Shown piece by piece: positions 7,851-16,690 of a stretch of DNA of 64,000 nucleotides. The notes beneath the pieces are model-generated. The model was not told the DNA's origin and ran no database searches. It saw only the letters and a list, made by a program, of their open reading frames with translations. The translations under genes and the position numbers were made by a program. The first letter of the stretch is position 1. Every line of letters starts with the position of its first letter. Source of the stretch: UBA2396 sp038042175 (GTDB lineage Bacteria > Planctomycetota > Phycisphaerae > Phycisphaerales > UBA1924); NCBI GenBank assembly GCA_964358855.1, contig CAYHQQ010000007.1, positions 36,805 through 100,804 of the forward strand. The letters run 5' to 3'.

Positions 7851-9599
7851 TCAAACTGTTCGGGCCGCGATCAATGTTTCGATGGCCGCTGCAAAGCGGT
7901 GTGCCATTGCAGGAGCGTCGGTGAGAGTCGAGCTTACCAGACGCGTGCGAAGCGTGGAATGCAACGTCGAGAGGCGCGAAGCGCCCGAGGCAAGGGCCGC
8001 GGCAACCTGAAGGAATTCGGCGGGGTCGCGGGCGACGAGCTCGGGCAATCCCGCGGCCTTCAGCAGCGACGCACCGACGCGCCCGGCGTGCGACTGGCCC
8101 AGGAGCGTGACGACGGGGACGCCCATCCACAGGGCTTCGCACGTGGTGGTCGTGCCGTTGTAGGGAATCGTGTCCAGGGCGATATCGACACGCGAGTACA
8201 TCGCCAGATGCTCGGCAGTGCCTTTGGTGGGGCCGAGCAACTCCAAGCGCTCGGGCGAGATGCCCCGGGACTCGAACGCCGCGCCAATGCGAGCCCGCAC
8301 CGACGGGTCGGCCAGGGCGGCGGACTTCATGAGGAGCCTGGACGCAGGAACGGCCTTGAGCACGCCCGCCCACAGGTCGGCCGTGCGGTGGTTGAACTTG
8401 GCGAGGACGTTGAAACTGCCGAAGGTGATCTCTCGCGATGTTTCCGCCGCACGATCCGCGGGTTGCGGGGCGTCGTGCGGCGGCTCGTAGCAGAGAAAGC
8501 ACGGATCGAGCGGAACAAGCTGCTCGAGCGAGACCGCGGGCGAGTCGGTCGGATCGGTGGTGGTGTCGACGAAGCGGGCGTCGATGGCGGGGAGGCCGGT
8601 GGAGTTGGGGTAGCCGATCCAGGAGACCTGGATGGGGGCCGGGCGCTGAGAAAGGAGGCCAAGGCGCAGGCCTCGGGTGAGGCCGACGAGGTCGAAGAGC
8701 ACGTGCGTGCGATCCCGGATGATCTTCGCGGCGGCCTGGTCGTCAGAGAGTTCCAGCAGATCGTGCCATGCATCGGCAAGACCCTTGCACTCCTGCGTGA
8801 TCTGGTCGCGTGTGCGTCCCAGGTTGTAGCAGGTGATGTGAAATCGCTTGCGATCGAGGTGACGCAGGATCGGGAGCATGAACCTGGGCACGGGGTGGTC
8901 GTAGAAATCGGCCGAGAGAAAGCCCAGCCGAATGGGCTCCCCCGGCGCCGGCAGCGGCGCGACCGACGGACGCCGGATCTCGCCCAGCGCCTGCGAAAGG
9001 AGCGCGCCGATCGACGCGTGCAGACGCGAAACCTCGACGGGATCCATGTCCGGGTGGTAGTTGGCAAGGTTGGCCAGAAGGATCCGCCAGTTGACGCGCG
9101 TCGGCTGAGCCTTCATGTTGGCGGCGGCGATTTCAACGGCTTCTGACGCTCGTCCCGTGTCGAGCAGGACGCCCGCGAGATTGCTCGCGACCTCCAGCAT
9201 GTGCTGGGGAGCGCGGCGAAGGAGCGCTTCGGCCTCGTCGTACCTGTGCTCGCCCGCCCGGATGCGGGCGAGGTTGGCCAAGGGGGCTGGAAGCGAGGGA
9301 GCGATGGCCAGAGCACGCTCGTAGGCGGCCGCAGCGTCTTGCGGTCGATTCAACCGGCGGAGCACATCGCCCATGACGGCGTGGGGACCGGCGGCGGCGG
9401 GGCTCAGCTCGACGCAGCGCGAGGCGAAGTACTCAGCCCGCTCGGGCTGGTTGAGGGCCAACAGAACACCGGCCATCAGGGTCAGGAGGTTCGAATCGCT
9501 TGGGGCCTGGGTGATGGCCGCCTGCAGGACCCGCTGGGCCTGCACAAACTCGCCGCGGGAGATGTGATCGCGTGCGAGGGCTTCTGGGGCGGGCGGCAT
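7851..9599 (-). CDS. TPR-containing SPINDLY/OGT-type glycosyltransferase (GT41)
   Basis: 582 residues. Residues about 5-175 form four or five tetratricopeptide repeats (for example RPQDAAAAYERALAIAPSLP). The C-terminal part is a GT41 catalytic region: IRLGFLSADFYDHPVPRF, HVLFDLVGLTRG, PIQVSWIGYPNSTGLPAID, ITFGSFNVLAKF, the sugar-nucleotide segment DTIPYNGTTTTCEALWMGVP, and SHAGRVGASLLKAAGLPEL. These match O-GlcNAc-transferase/SPINDLY proteins, which glycosylate Ser/Thr of proteins in the cytoplasm. No target is evident; neighbours are unrelated. Confidence 0.9.
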   Translation of the reverse strand: MPPAPEALARDHISRGEFVQAQRVLQAAITQAPSDSNLLTLMAGVLLALNQPERAEYFASRCVELSPAAAGPHAVMGDVLRRLNRPQDAAAAYERALAIAPSLPAPLANLARIRAGEHRYDEAEALLRRAPQHMLEVASNLAGVLLDTGRASEAVEIAAANMKAQPTRVNWRILLANLANYHPDMDPVEVSRLHASIGALLSQALGEIRRPSVAPLPAPGEPIRLGFLSADFYDHPVPRFMLPILRHLDRKRFHITCYNLGRTRDQITQECKGLADAWHDLLELSDDQAAAKIIRDRTHVLFDLVGLTRGLRLGLLSQRPAPIQVSWIGYPNSTGLPAIDARFVDTTTDPTDSPAVSLEQLVPLDPCFLCYEPPHDAPQPADRAAETSREITFGSFNVLAKFNHRTADLWAGVLKAVPASRLLMKSAALADPSVRARIGAAFESRGISPERLELLGPTKGTAEHLAMYSRVDIALDTIPYNGTTTTCEALWMGVPVVTLLGQSHAGRVGASLLKAAGLPELVARDPAEFLQVAAALASGASRLSTLHSTLRTRLVSSTLTDAPAMAHRFAAAIETLIAARTV

Positions 9600-9771
9600 C
9601 GGCGATTGTTGCCCCGTCGGGGGGGTGAAGTGCCCGCAGCGGCGATCCCATCATTCCGGGTGCCAGGGAGACAGCGAGCATGGGGCCCAAAGGGCACTTT
9701 CTCTCAAAATCAAGCTGGAAACAGACCTGACAAACCCCATATCGCCGAGCAACACGGCCTACGCTCGCCCG

Positions 9772-9930
9772 ATGCACCCACAGGAGAAAGCCGCGTTTGT
9801 TCGACGACTGACCTATCTCTTGATCGGTCTGGCGATCGGATTCATGCTGCTGGGCGTTCTCAAGATGATGAAGCCAATGCCGCCGGCGAATCAGGTGAAT
9901 CTGCCCCAGCCGGCGCCGGAAGCGAAATGA
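9772..9930 (+). CDS. Small single-pass membrane protein
   Basis: 52 residues from ATG 9772. One transmembrane helix (LTYLLIGLAIGFMLLGVLKM) after a short basic N-terminus, then a Pro-rich tail. It ends 6 bases before uvrA and is probably cotranscribed with it. No family recognised. Confidence 0.6.
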   Translation: MHPQEKAAFVRRLTYLLIGLAIGFMLLGVLKMMKPMPPANQVNLPQPAPEAK

Positions 9931-9936
9931 GAGACG

Positions 9937-12900
9937 ATGCCACCCGACCCAACCAATCTTGTGCGAAAGCCCGCACGAACGAAAGAAATCGCGATCGCCA
10001 CGCCCGAATCCAACCACACACCAGCCGCCGCCACCACCCCCACCACTCCTCAGCGGAGCCCGGAGGCTCGGTTTGTCCGCTCGCCCGACGCGCAGCGGTT
10101 CATCACCGTGCGCGGAGCCCGCGAGCACAACCTCAAGGACATCAGCGTCAGGATCCCGCGCGACCAGCTCGTGGTGATCACGGGCCTCTCCGGGTCGGGC
10201 AAGAGCTCCCTCGCCTTCGACACCATCTTCGCTGAAGGCCAACGCAAGTACATGGAGTCGCTGTCGGCCTACGCCCGCCAGTTCCTCGACCAGCTCAAAA
10301 AGCCCGACGTCGACGAGATCGAGGGCATCCCGCCCACCATCGCCATCGAGCAGCGGACCGCGGGCGGCAGCCCCAGGTCGACGGTCGCGACCACGACGGA
10401 GATCTACGACTACCTGCGATTGCTCTTCGCACGCTGCGGCACGCCCTACTCGTGGGCCCCGACGAAGCTGAAGAAGGACGGCACGATCCTGGAAAGGTCG
10501 GGCCGTCCCATCAGCGCCACCAGCAGCACGCAGATCATCGACGCGGTGATGGGGATGGGTGGGAAGGATGCCACCAAGCTCCTGGTCATCGCGCCGGTGG
10601 TGCGGGGCAAGAAGGGTTTCCACCGCGAGGTGATGGAGGACCTGCTGGGCCAGGGATGGACGCGGGCGCGGGTCAACGGCGAGCTCGTGGAACTGCGCGA
10701 GGTGCTCAAGGAGCCGGGCGAGAACCCGATGAAGCTCGGACGCTACGAGAAACACACTGTTGAGGCGGTGATCGACCGGTTGGTGCTCGCGGCCGACAGT
10801 CGCCAAAGGCTCGCCGAGTCGATCGAGTCGGCGCTCAAGCTCGGGCAGGGGTCGGTGGTGGTCGCGGTGGAAGCGGGAACGACCGGGGGCAAGAGCACCT
10901 GGAAGGACACGACGTTCAGCACCGCCCTCGCGGACCCCGATCATCCCGAGTACGCGCTCGAAGAATTGTCGCCGCGGCTCTTCTCGTTCAACAGCCCATG
11001 GGGTGCCTGCCCATCGTGCAATGGCCTTGGGACGATCCTGGAGATCGACGAGGACCTGGTCGTGCCCGACGACACCGTGGCGATCGGCGACGGAGCGATC
11101 GCGGTGTGGTCCAAGAACGGCCACTGGCGCGGGTGGTTCAACCGCCAGCTCCGCAAGTTCTGCAAGGAATTCGGCACGACGATGGCGACGCCCATCGGAA
11201 AGATGACCACCGATCAGAGGCGGATCCTCCTCCACGGCACGACGCGCAGCGACACGGAAGACTTCAACGCCAGGTGGAAGGGCGTCATCCCCGAGACCAT
11301 GCGCTGGTGGCAATCGACCGAGACGGAGAACGTCAAGGAGTTCCTGAGTCAGTTCCTCTCGCAGAAGGCGTGCCCGGCGTGCCAGGGCGACAGGCTCAAG
11401 ATCGAGGCACTGCACGTCTTGATGACCAGCACGCACAAGGCCGAGACGAGCAAAGCGTTCAGCCAGGCGGTGATCGGCAGGCCGAAGAATGACGGGACGA
11501 TGCTCAACATCGCCGAGTTCTCCAGGCTCGACATCAACGACGCCATCGCGTACGCCACCGGCCTTGTGCTCACGAGCGAGCAGAAGACCATCGCCGAGCC
11601 GATCCTCAAGGAGGTCAACAACCGCCTGCGGTTCCTCACCGGCGTCGGGCTCGAGTATCTCTCGCTCGACCGCAAGACCGCCACGCTCTCGGGGGGCGAG
11701 GCCCAGCGCATCCGCCTGGCATCACAGGTGGGCAGCGGGCTGGTCGGGGCGTGCTACGTGCTCGACGAGCCGACCATCGGACTCCACCAGCGGGACAACG
11801 CCAGGCTCATCGCGACGCTGCGACACCTGGCCGACATCGGCAACTCGGTGCTGGTGGTCGAGCACGATGAGGACATGATCCGGGCGGCCGACCACGTGCT
11901 GGACATCGGCCCCGGGCCTGGCGTGCACGGCGGCAGAGTGGTGGCGCAGGGGACGGTGCCGGAGCTTTGTGCGGCCGTGGGATCGCTCACGGGCGATTAC
12001 CTCTCGGGGCGCAAGTCGATCACGGTGCCCGCCAAGCGCCGGACCCTGAGCGAGAAGAAGGCGATTGTGATCAAGGGGGCGGCCCAGAACAACCTCAAGG
12101 GCATCGACGCGGCGTTCCCCCTGGGCGGGCTCGTGTGCGTGACGGGCGTGAGCGGCTCGGGCAAGTCGACGCTCGTGAACGACATCCTCCTCTCCGCGGT
12201 TCGCAAACACCTGCTCTCCTCGCGCGAGACGCCCGGAGCCCACGCGTCCATCAAGTTCCCCAAGGAGCTCGACCGGGTGATCGAGGTGGACCAGAGCCCC
12301 ATCGGCAGGACGCCCAGGAGCAACGCCGCCACGTACACCGGCATCTTCGACGACATCCGCACCGTCTTCACGCAAACCAAGGAGGCGAAGGTGCGCGGGT
12401 ACAAGCCCGGGCGGTTCAGCTTCAACGTGTCGGCGGAGAACGGCGGCGGGCGATGCGAGGCGTGCCAGGGCAACGGGCTCAAGAAGATCGAGATGCACTT
12501 CCTGCCCGACGTCTACGTCGAGTGCGAGGTGTGCAAGGGGCAAAGGTACAACCGCGAGACGCTCGAGGTGCTCTTCCGCGGCAAGACCATCGCCGACGTG
12601 CTCGACATGACCGTCGAGGTCGGGTGCGGGTTCTTCGAGAACCACCCCAAGATCGTGAAGTTCCTGCGGTGCCTGCGCGACGTGGGGCTCGACTACATCA
12701 AGCTCGGACAGCCCAGCACGCAGCTCTCGGGGGGCGAGGCCCAGCGGATCAAGCTCGCGACCGAGCTGGGCAAGGACGCGGGGGCGCTTGGGCGGACGGG
12801 GCACACCCTGTACGTGCTCGACGAGCCGACGACCGGCCTGCACTTCGAGGACATCAGACGCCTGGTGGAGGTCTTTGACCGGCTGGCCGACGCGGGCAAC

Positions 12901-13083
12901 ACGCTGATCGTAATCGAGCACAATCTCGACGTGATCAAGCGGGCGGATTGGATCATCGACCTGGGTCCCGAGGGGGGCGACGCAGGAGGGCGAGTCATCG
13001 CCAAGGGCACGCCCGAGGATGTGGCCAAGGTCGCGGCGAGCCACACGGGGCACTACCTTGGCCCCTTGCTGAAACGCAAGTAA
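9937..13083 (+). CDS. uvrA: Excinuclease ABC subunit A
   Basis: 1048 residues against about 940-960 in most UvrA; a Pro/Thr-rich N-terminal extension accounts for about 45. It is the DNA-damage sensor of nucleotide excision repair, working as a dimer with UvrB. Two ABC modules are clear: Walker A GLSGSGKSS (Lys89) and GVSGSGKST (Lys743), with signatures LSGGEAQRIRLAS and LSGGEAQRIKLAT and Walker B VLDEPTIGLH and VLDEPTTGLH. The second zinc finger is intact (C840, C843, C863, C866). The first keeps only the distal pair (C358, C361 in CPSC); the expected CPxCG pair is replaced by ADPDHPEY. Dimer and DNA-binding segments are otherwise conserved, so the enzyme is probably active. Confidence 0.97.
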   Translation: MPPDPTNLVRKPARTKEIAIATPESNHTPAAATTPTTPQRSPEARFVRSPDAQRFITVRGAREHNLKDISVRIPRDQLVVITGLSGSGKSSLAFDTIFAEGQRKYMESLSAYARQFLDQLKKPDVDEIEGIPPTIAIEQRTAGGSPRSTVATTTEIYDYLRLLFARCGTPYSWAPTKLKKDGTILERSGRPISATSSTQIIDAVMGMGGKDATKLLVIAPVVRGKKGFHREVMEDLLGQGWTRARVNGELVELREVLKEPGENPMKLGRYEKHTVEAVIDRLVLAADSRQRLAESIESALKLGQGSVVVAVEAGTTGGKSTWKDTTFSTALADPDHPEYALEELSPRLFSFNSPWGACPSCNGLGTILEIDEDLVVPDDTVAIGDGAIAVWSKNGHWRGWFNRQLRKFCKEFGTTMATPIGKMTTDQRRILLHGTTRSDTEDFNARWKGVIPETMRWWQSTETENVKEFLSQFLSQKACPACQGDRLKIEALHVLMTSTHKAETSKAFSQAVIGRPKNDGTMLNIAEFSRLDINDAIAYATGLVLTSEQKTIAEPILKEVNNRLRFLTGVGLEYLSLDRKTATLSGGEAQRIRLASQVGSGLVGACYVLDEPTIGLHQRDNARLIATLRHLADIGNSVLVVEHDEDMIRAADHVLDIGPGPGVHGGRVVAQGTVPELCAAVGSLTGDYLSGRKSITVPAKRRTLSEKKAIVIKGAAQNNLKGIDAAFPLGGLVCVTGVSGSGKSTLVNDILLSAVRKHLLSSRETPGAHASIKFPKELDRVIEVDQSPIGRTPRSNAATYTGIFDDIRTVFTQTKEAKVRGYKPGRFSFNVSAENGGGRCEACQGNGLKKIEMHFLPDVYVECEVCKGQRYNRETLEVLFRGKTIADVLDMTVEVGCGFFENHPKIVKFLRCLRDVGLDYIKLGQPSTQLSGGEAQRIKLATELGKDAGALGRTGHTLYVLDEPTTGLHFEDIRRLVEVFDRLADAGNTLIVIEHNLDVIKRADWIIDLGPEGGDAGGRVIAKGTPEDVAKVAASHTGHYLGPLLKRK

Positions 13084-13372
13084 GGCGAAAGGCGAACGCG
13101 AAGGAGCGAAGGGGAGCGGAGGCCGCGGAGAGAGCAAGGAATTGAAGACAGGTTCACGCAGAGGTCGCAGAGAACGCTGAGAAGAGAAGAGGCGGGAGAA
13201 GAGCGAGCGCTTTGAAGAGATTTACCCGCGCTCGCCCACCGTGCACCTGCCTGATCAATCTGACTCTGCTCATCCATTCTGCGTTTTCTGCGTCCTCTGC
13301 GTGAAGTGCCGTTCTCACTTTCTCGATCTCTCCGTCTCACTTCGCTCCCCTTCGCGCCTTCGCGTTACTCCT
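13084..13372. repeat. Nested inverted repeat between converging genes
   Basis: The outer arms (left about 13084-13120, GCGAACGCGAAGGAGCGAAG; right about 13333-13372) and the inner arms (left about 13151-13177, TTCACGCAGAGGTCGCAG; right about 13279-13308) are imperfect inverted copies. The right outer arm is read into the C-terminus of the 13315-13911 gene. The site lies at the convergent ends of uvrA and that gene and may end transcription from both sides. Confidence 0.65.
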
Positions 13373-13911
13373 CTGCCTCCTCCACACTCGGGGCAGGGGC
13401 TCGTCGCAGGTATCGCAACCAGGTCGTAACCGCACCCCACGCAGAGGCCGCGATCGGCGCGGCCTGCGGCCCGCCTGCCGAGTCGCCAGACAAGTGCGCC
13501 GGGAATGGCGAGGATCAGCGGCACAGGCCACGTGATGCACGCGACATTGAGGATGGACTTGGAATCCACGAACCACGCGACTCCCGGAAGCTCGTGGGCG
13601 CCCCACCCGTTGGGATCGAGCATGGGCGGATTGACCCACATCGGGTCGAGGCGCCACCGAAATCTCCAAGGCTCGCCTCGGCGCTTGATGGATTGGGAAC
13701 TGAGCATGAAGCTGGCGGTGGGATCGTGGAGGCTCGCGATGGTGAGCACGCCCCCGCCCTGGTAGTCGTCGCCCAGTGAGATGCGAACGCGGTCGCCGGG
13801 CGTGTGCACACTGAGCTTCCACCGCCCCGAGAGCACGATGAGCGTGAGCATCACGCCCCCGAGGGCGAGAAGCAAGCCGCCGATCCAGCTGCGTGCGTTC
13901 TCGAGCGCCAT
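13315..13911 (-). CDS. Membrane protein with C-terminal zinc ribbon
   Basis: 198 residues with two hydrophobic segments (near residues 8-28, IGGLLLALGGVMLTLIVLSG, and about 118-140, ITWPVPLILAIPGALVW). A zinc ribbon follows (CVGCGYDLVAIPATSPCPEC), a module common at the cytoplasmic tail of small planctomycete membrane proteins. The region between the helices is probably outside the membrane. The last 17 or so residues (VTRRREGERSETERSRK) are encoded by the intergenic repeat and may be a recent extension. Function unknown. Confidence 0.75.
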   Translation of the reverse strand: MALENARSWIGGLLLALGGVMLTLIVLSGRWKLSVHTPGDRVRISLGDDYQGGGVLTIASLHDPTASFMLSSQSIKRRGEPWRFRWRLDPMWVNPPMLDPNGWGAHELPGVAWFVDSKSILNVACITWPVPLILAIPGALVWRLGRRAAGRADRGLCVGCGYDLVAIPATSPCPECGGGRGVTRRREGERSETERSRK

Positions 13912-13968
13912 GCCGATAGTCTAAGGGCTCTGATGGAATCGGCGAGCCCGGGGCCGCGCCCAAGAACA

Positions 13969-13994
13969 AAGCGAGCGCCGTGGGGCGCTCGCTT
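13969..13994 (-). terminator. Intrinsic terminator after pseudopilin gene
   Basis: 11-bp perfect stem (13969-13979 with 13984-13994), GTGG loop; on the minus strand it is followed by TTGTTCTT. It lies 27 bases beyond the stop of the 14021-14902 gene. Confidence 0.8.
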
Positions 13995-14020
13995 GGGGTG
14001 TCGTGGGGGCACGAGAGGTC

Positions 14021-14902
14021 TCAGGGGAGCGACAGATCCTCGAAGACCAGCGAGTAGCGCTCGTTCTTGTAGGCTTCGGCGTTGGCGCCGGGAGTCAGGG
14101 CGACGTAGGCGGCGTGCCCGTCGAAGAAGGCGATGTTGCCCTTGTTGTTGTCGCCGTAGCCGTTCTTGAGAACGTAGTTCTGGTTGGTGCTGTTGCAAAC
14201 CAGGTCGGGATACTCGTCGTACGCCCAGCAGAAGCGGGACGGGATGAATCCTTCGGCGAGCTGCAGACGCTTGAGGCCGAATCGCATGTCGCCCAGGAAG
14301 CTGCCGGTGCGGCCTGTGACCTGCTCCCACCACTTGGCGGCCCACTGGTAGCTGGTGCCCTCGTCGTTGTAGCAGGAGACCGCCGGACCGGCGCCCAGGC
14401 CCACGCCGTTGGGGCCCGGCCAGTTCTGCTGGTGGCCGACCAAGTCGCTGGGGTCACGGAACATCTTCATCTCGGTGTTGGCGCGGACGGGATCGGTCGC
14501 GGCGGTGCGGGTGGCCGATCGAACATTGATGAACGCGGGGTAGATGTACTGGTTGAGCTGGCGATCGGCGGGTTGCAGGTCGTAGATGCCGCCGCCGACG
14601 TGGTTGTACCACCACCCGTCGTTGTACTTGCCCCAGGAACTCCAGGTGCACCAGCCGCGGACATCGGCGGGATTCCCGGGAATCGCGCCCGGCGCACCGA
14701 CCCAGGTGATGGGTGAGTAGCCCTTGTTCTCGTTGCGATACATCTCGCTGGCGTTGCCAATGCCACGGAGATTCGCCAGGCTGATGGCCATCTGGGCCGC
14801 CTTGCGCGCTTTGCCCAGGGCGGGCAGGAGCAGGGAGATCAGCAGTGCGATGATGGCAATGACCACGAGAAGTTCGATCAGCGTGAACGCCCGCTTCTTC
14901 AT
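14021..14902 (-). CDS. Type II/IV pseudopilin-like protein (copy 1)
   Basis: 293 residues from ATG 14902 (GGAG at the right distance; the longer frame to 14980 lacks support). The prepilin leader is MKKRAFTLIELLVVIAI with a long hydrophobic helix, cleaved and methylated in the family before Phe. The helix continues into LGKARKAAQMAISLANLRGI. The C-terminal part has NIAFFDGHAAYV, like the H-x9-DG region of planctomycete pseudopilins. It should be membrane-inserted and processed by prepilin peptidase; a role in a secretion pseudopilus or surface layer is likely but not shown. It has its own promoter and terminator and is very similar to the next upstream gene. Confidence 0.88.
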   Translation of the reverse strand: MKKRAFTLIELLVVIAIIALLISLLLPALGKARKAAQMAISLANLRGIGNASEMYRNENKGYSPITWVGAPGAIPGNPADVRGWCTWSSWGKYNDGWWYNHVGGGIYDLQPADRQLNQYIYPAFINVRSATRTAATDPVRANTEMKMFRDPSDLVGHQQNWPGPNGVGLGAGPAVSCYNDEGTSYQWAAKWWEQVTGRTGSFLGDMRFGLKRLQLAEGFIPSRFCWAYDEYPDLVCNSTNQNYVLKNGYGDNNKGNIAFFDGHAAYVALTPGANAEAYKNERYSLVFEDLSLP

Positions 14903-14991
14903 CTTGATTCTCCATGCCGCACAACCCGAGTGGGAGGCGGCCCCAGGACCAATCGCCGGAACCAGGACCCGGCGGACCAACCAGATGCCTC

Positions 14992-15020
14992 ATTAGACCC
15001 GTAACGCCCGGGCGTGTCAA
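14992..15020 (-). promoter_or_regulatory. Sigma-70-type promoter of pseudopilin copy 1
   Basis: On the minus strand, TTGACA (15020-15015), 17-bp spacer, TCTAAT (14997-14992), about 90 bases before the start codon. Confidence 0.75.
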
Positions 15021-15122
15021 CCGAAGATTCGCGTGCGATGTGGAAAACCACGGCCCTGGGCAGGTCCGGCGCTCCAGATTCGCACTCGGTTAGGCCCGGT
15101 CTCGTCGGGGGCGCAAGGAACC

Positions 15123-15147
15123 GGCGAGCGCCTCAGAGGCGCTCGCC
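15123..15147 (-). terminator. Intrinsic terminator-like hairpin after pseudopilin copy 2
   Basis: 12-bp perfect stem (15123-15134 with 15136-15147), 28 bases beyond the stop of the 15176-16066 gene. The T tract on the minus strand is weak (GGTTCCTT). Confidence 0.65.
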
Positions 15148-15175
15148 AGTGTTTGGTGCAAGCTGTGGGACGTGA

Positions 15176-16066
15176 TTACGGCAGCGCCAGATCCTCGAAA
15201 ACGAGCGAGTAGCGTTCGTTCTTGTACGCTTCGGGGCTGGCGCCGGGGGTGAGCTCGACATACGACGCGTGCCCGTCAAAGAAGGCGATGTTGCCCTTGT
15301 TCTTGTCGCCGTACCCGTTCTTGAGCACGTAGTTGGGGTTGCTGTTGTTGCAGACCATGTCGGGATACTCGTCGTAGGCCCAGCAGAAGCGCGACGGAAT
15401 GAACCCCTCGGCGAGCTGGAGCCGCTTGAGGCCAAACCTCATGTCGCCCAGGAAGCTCCCGGTGCGACCGGTGACCTGCTCCCACCACTTGGCGGCCCAC
15501 TGATAGCTGGTGCCCACGTCGTTGTAGCAGGAGATCGCCGGGCCCGCGCCAAGGCCCACGCCGTTGGCGTTGGGCCAGTTCTGCTGGTGGCCGATGATGT
15601 CGCTGGGATCGCGGAACGACTTCATCTCGGTGTTCGCACGGGCGCCGTCGGCCGCGGGAACGCGCCCGGTCTGACGCGTGCCAATGAGGGCGGGGTAGAC
15701 GTACTGGTTCAATGGACGATCGACGGGGTAGAGGTCGAAAATGCCGCCGTTTCGGGAGTACCAGTTGCCCCCGTTGGTCGTGTCGCAGAATTTGCCCCAG
15801 GCGCTCCAGGTCGCCCATCCCGCGACGTTGGCGGGGTTGCCCTGGGGGTTGCCGGCGGTGCCGATCCACATGATGGGCGAGAATCCCTTGTTCTCGTTGC
15901 GATACATCTCGCTGGCGTTGCCGATGCCGCGAAGGTTCGCCAGGCTGATGGCCATCTGGGCCGCCTTGCGTGCTTTGCCCAGGGCGGGCAACAGCAGCGA
16001 GATCAAGAGCGCGATGATCGCGATGACAACCAGCAGTTCGATCAGGGTGAACGCCCGCTTCCTCAT
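15176..16066 (-). CDS. Type II/IV pseudopilin-like protein (copy 2)
   Basis: 296 residues; ATG 16066 preceded by CGGAGAATCATC. The leader (MRKRAFTLIELLVVIAI), helix and most of the body are near-identical to copy 1 (shared AAKWWEQVTGRTGSFLGDMR and GFIPSRFCWAYDEYPD). Differences concentrate at about residues 75-150, the likely exposed part, where the aromatic and charged residues change. Tandem duplication included the promoter. Both proteins probably enter the same pilus-like or surface assembly, or are alternative subunits. Confidence 0.88.
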   Translation of the reverse strand: MRKRAFTLIELLVVIAIIALLISLLLPALGKARKAAQMAISLANLRGIGNASEMYRNENKGFSPIMWIGTAGNPQGNPANVAGWATWSAWGKFCDTTNGGNWYSRNGGIFDLYPVDRPLNQYVYPALIGTRQTGRVPAADGARANTEMKSFRDPSDIIGHQQNWPNANGVGLGAGPAISCYNDVGTSYQWAAKWWEQVTGRTGSFLGDMRFGLKRLQLAEGFIPSRFCWAYDEYPDMVCNNSNPNYVLKNGYGDKNKGNIAFFDGHASYVELTPGASPEAYKNERYSLVFEDLALP

Positions 16067-16156
16067 GATGATTCTCCGGGCCGCTGAACCCGAGTGGGGA
16101 ACGGCCTATTGACCAGTCGCCGGTACGAGAAGTCGGCGAACGAACCAGATGATCCA

Positions 16157-16185
16157 ATTAGACCATCGGCAAGGGAATGTGTCAA
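16157..16185 (-). promoter_or_regulatory. Sigma-70-type promoter of pseudopilin copy 2
   Basis: On the minus strand, TTGACA (16185-16180), 17-bp spacer, TCTAAT (16162-16157); same hexamers and spacing as the promoter of copy 1. Confidence 0.78.
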
Positions 16186-16328
16186 CTGGATATTGAGGCC
16201 CCTTGTGGAAAGCGAGCAGGCCGAGGTTTGTAGTTTGTTCGTATTTGGTGGATGACGTGAACGCGAGGGTGCAAGCGGCCCGGTCGCGGTGCGTTTGGCC
16301 TACAGTTGTGCAACGACAGGAGGTCGCC

Positions 16329-16634
16329 ATGCTCACGCTCGCGTTTATCGAAGGTTTGCTCAGCCCAATGCACTGGATCATCATCCTGGTGGTCGCGCTG
16401 CTGCTCTTTGGAAGCCGTCTGCCCGATGTGGCCCGCAGCATGGGCAAGTCGGTGGTGGAGTTCAAGAAGGGTCTCAAGGGGGTCGAGGACGACGCCGAGG
16501 ACGCGGCGTCCAAGCCTTCGGGCAGGCCGTCGGAACTGCCGCGGTCGGACGCGGCCTACCGGGCCCCCCTGGGCGCGGCGGGCGAGGATCGCCGCGTGAG
16601 CCGAGCCGACGTCGAGCAGTCGTCGCAGCAGTAA
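16329..16634 (+). CDS. tatA: Twin-arginine translocase subunit TatA/E
   Basis: 101 residues from ATG 16329 with AGGAGGT upstream. It has the TatA plan: a short N-terminus, one transmembrane helix (MHWIIILVVALLLFGSRLPD), the hinge, an amphipathic helix (VARSMGKSVVEFKKGLKG) and a polar acidic tail. TatA forms the pore-like part of the Tat system for folded proteins. No tatB or tatC is in the window, so it is separate from the rest of the pathway. The gene diverges from pseudopilin copy 2. Confidence 0.92.
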   Translation: MLTLAFIEGLLSPMHWIIILVVALLLFGSRLPDVARSMGKSVVEFKKGLKGVEDDAEDAASKPSGRPSELPRSDAAYRAPLGAAGEDRRVSRADVEQSSQQ

Positions 16635-16690
16635 TCGACCCGTCCCTGAGCGAGCGTACACATCGCCCCAAGTCCCCGTATGCTCTGGGC

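Noticed and set aside
9433..11436. 667-codon minus-strand ORF over uvrA and the glycosyltransferase end
   Set aside because: Antisense shadow; translation lacks domains.
11722..13137. 471-codon minus-strand ORF over uvrA
   Set aside because: Shadow of the UvrA second half.
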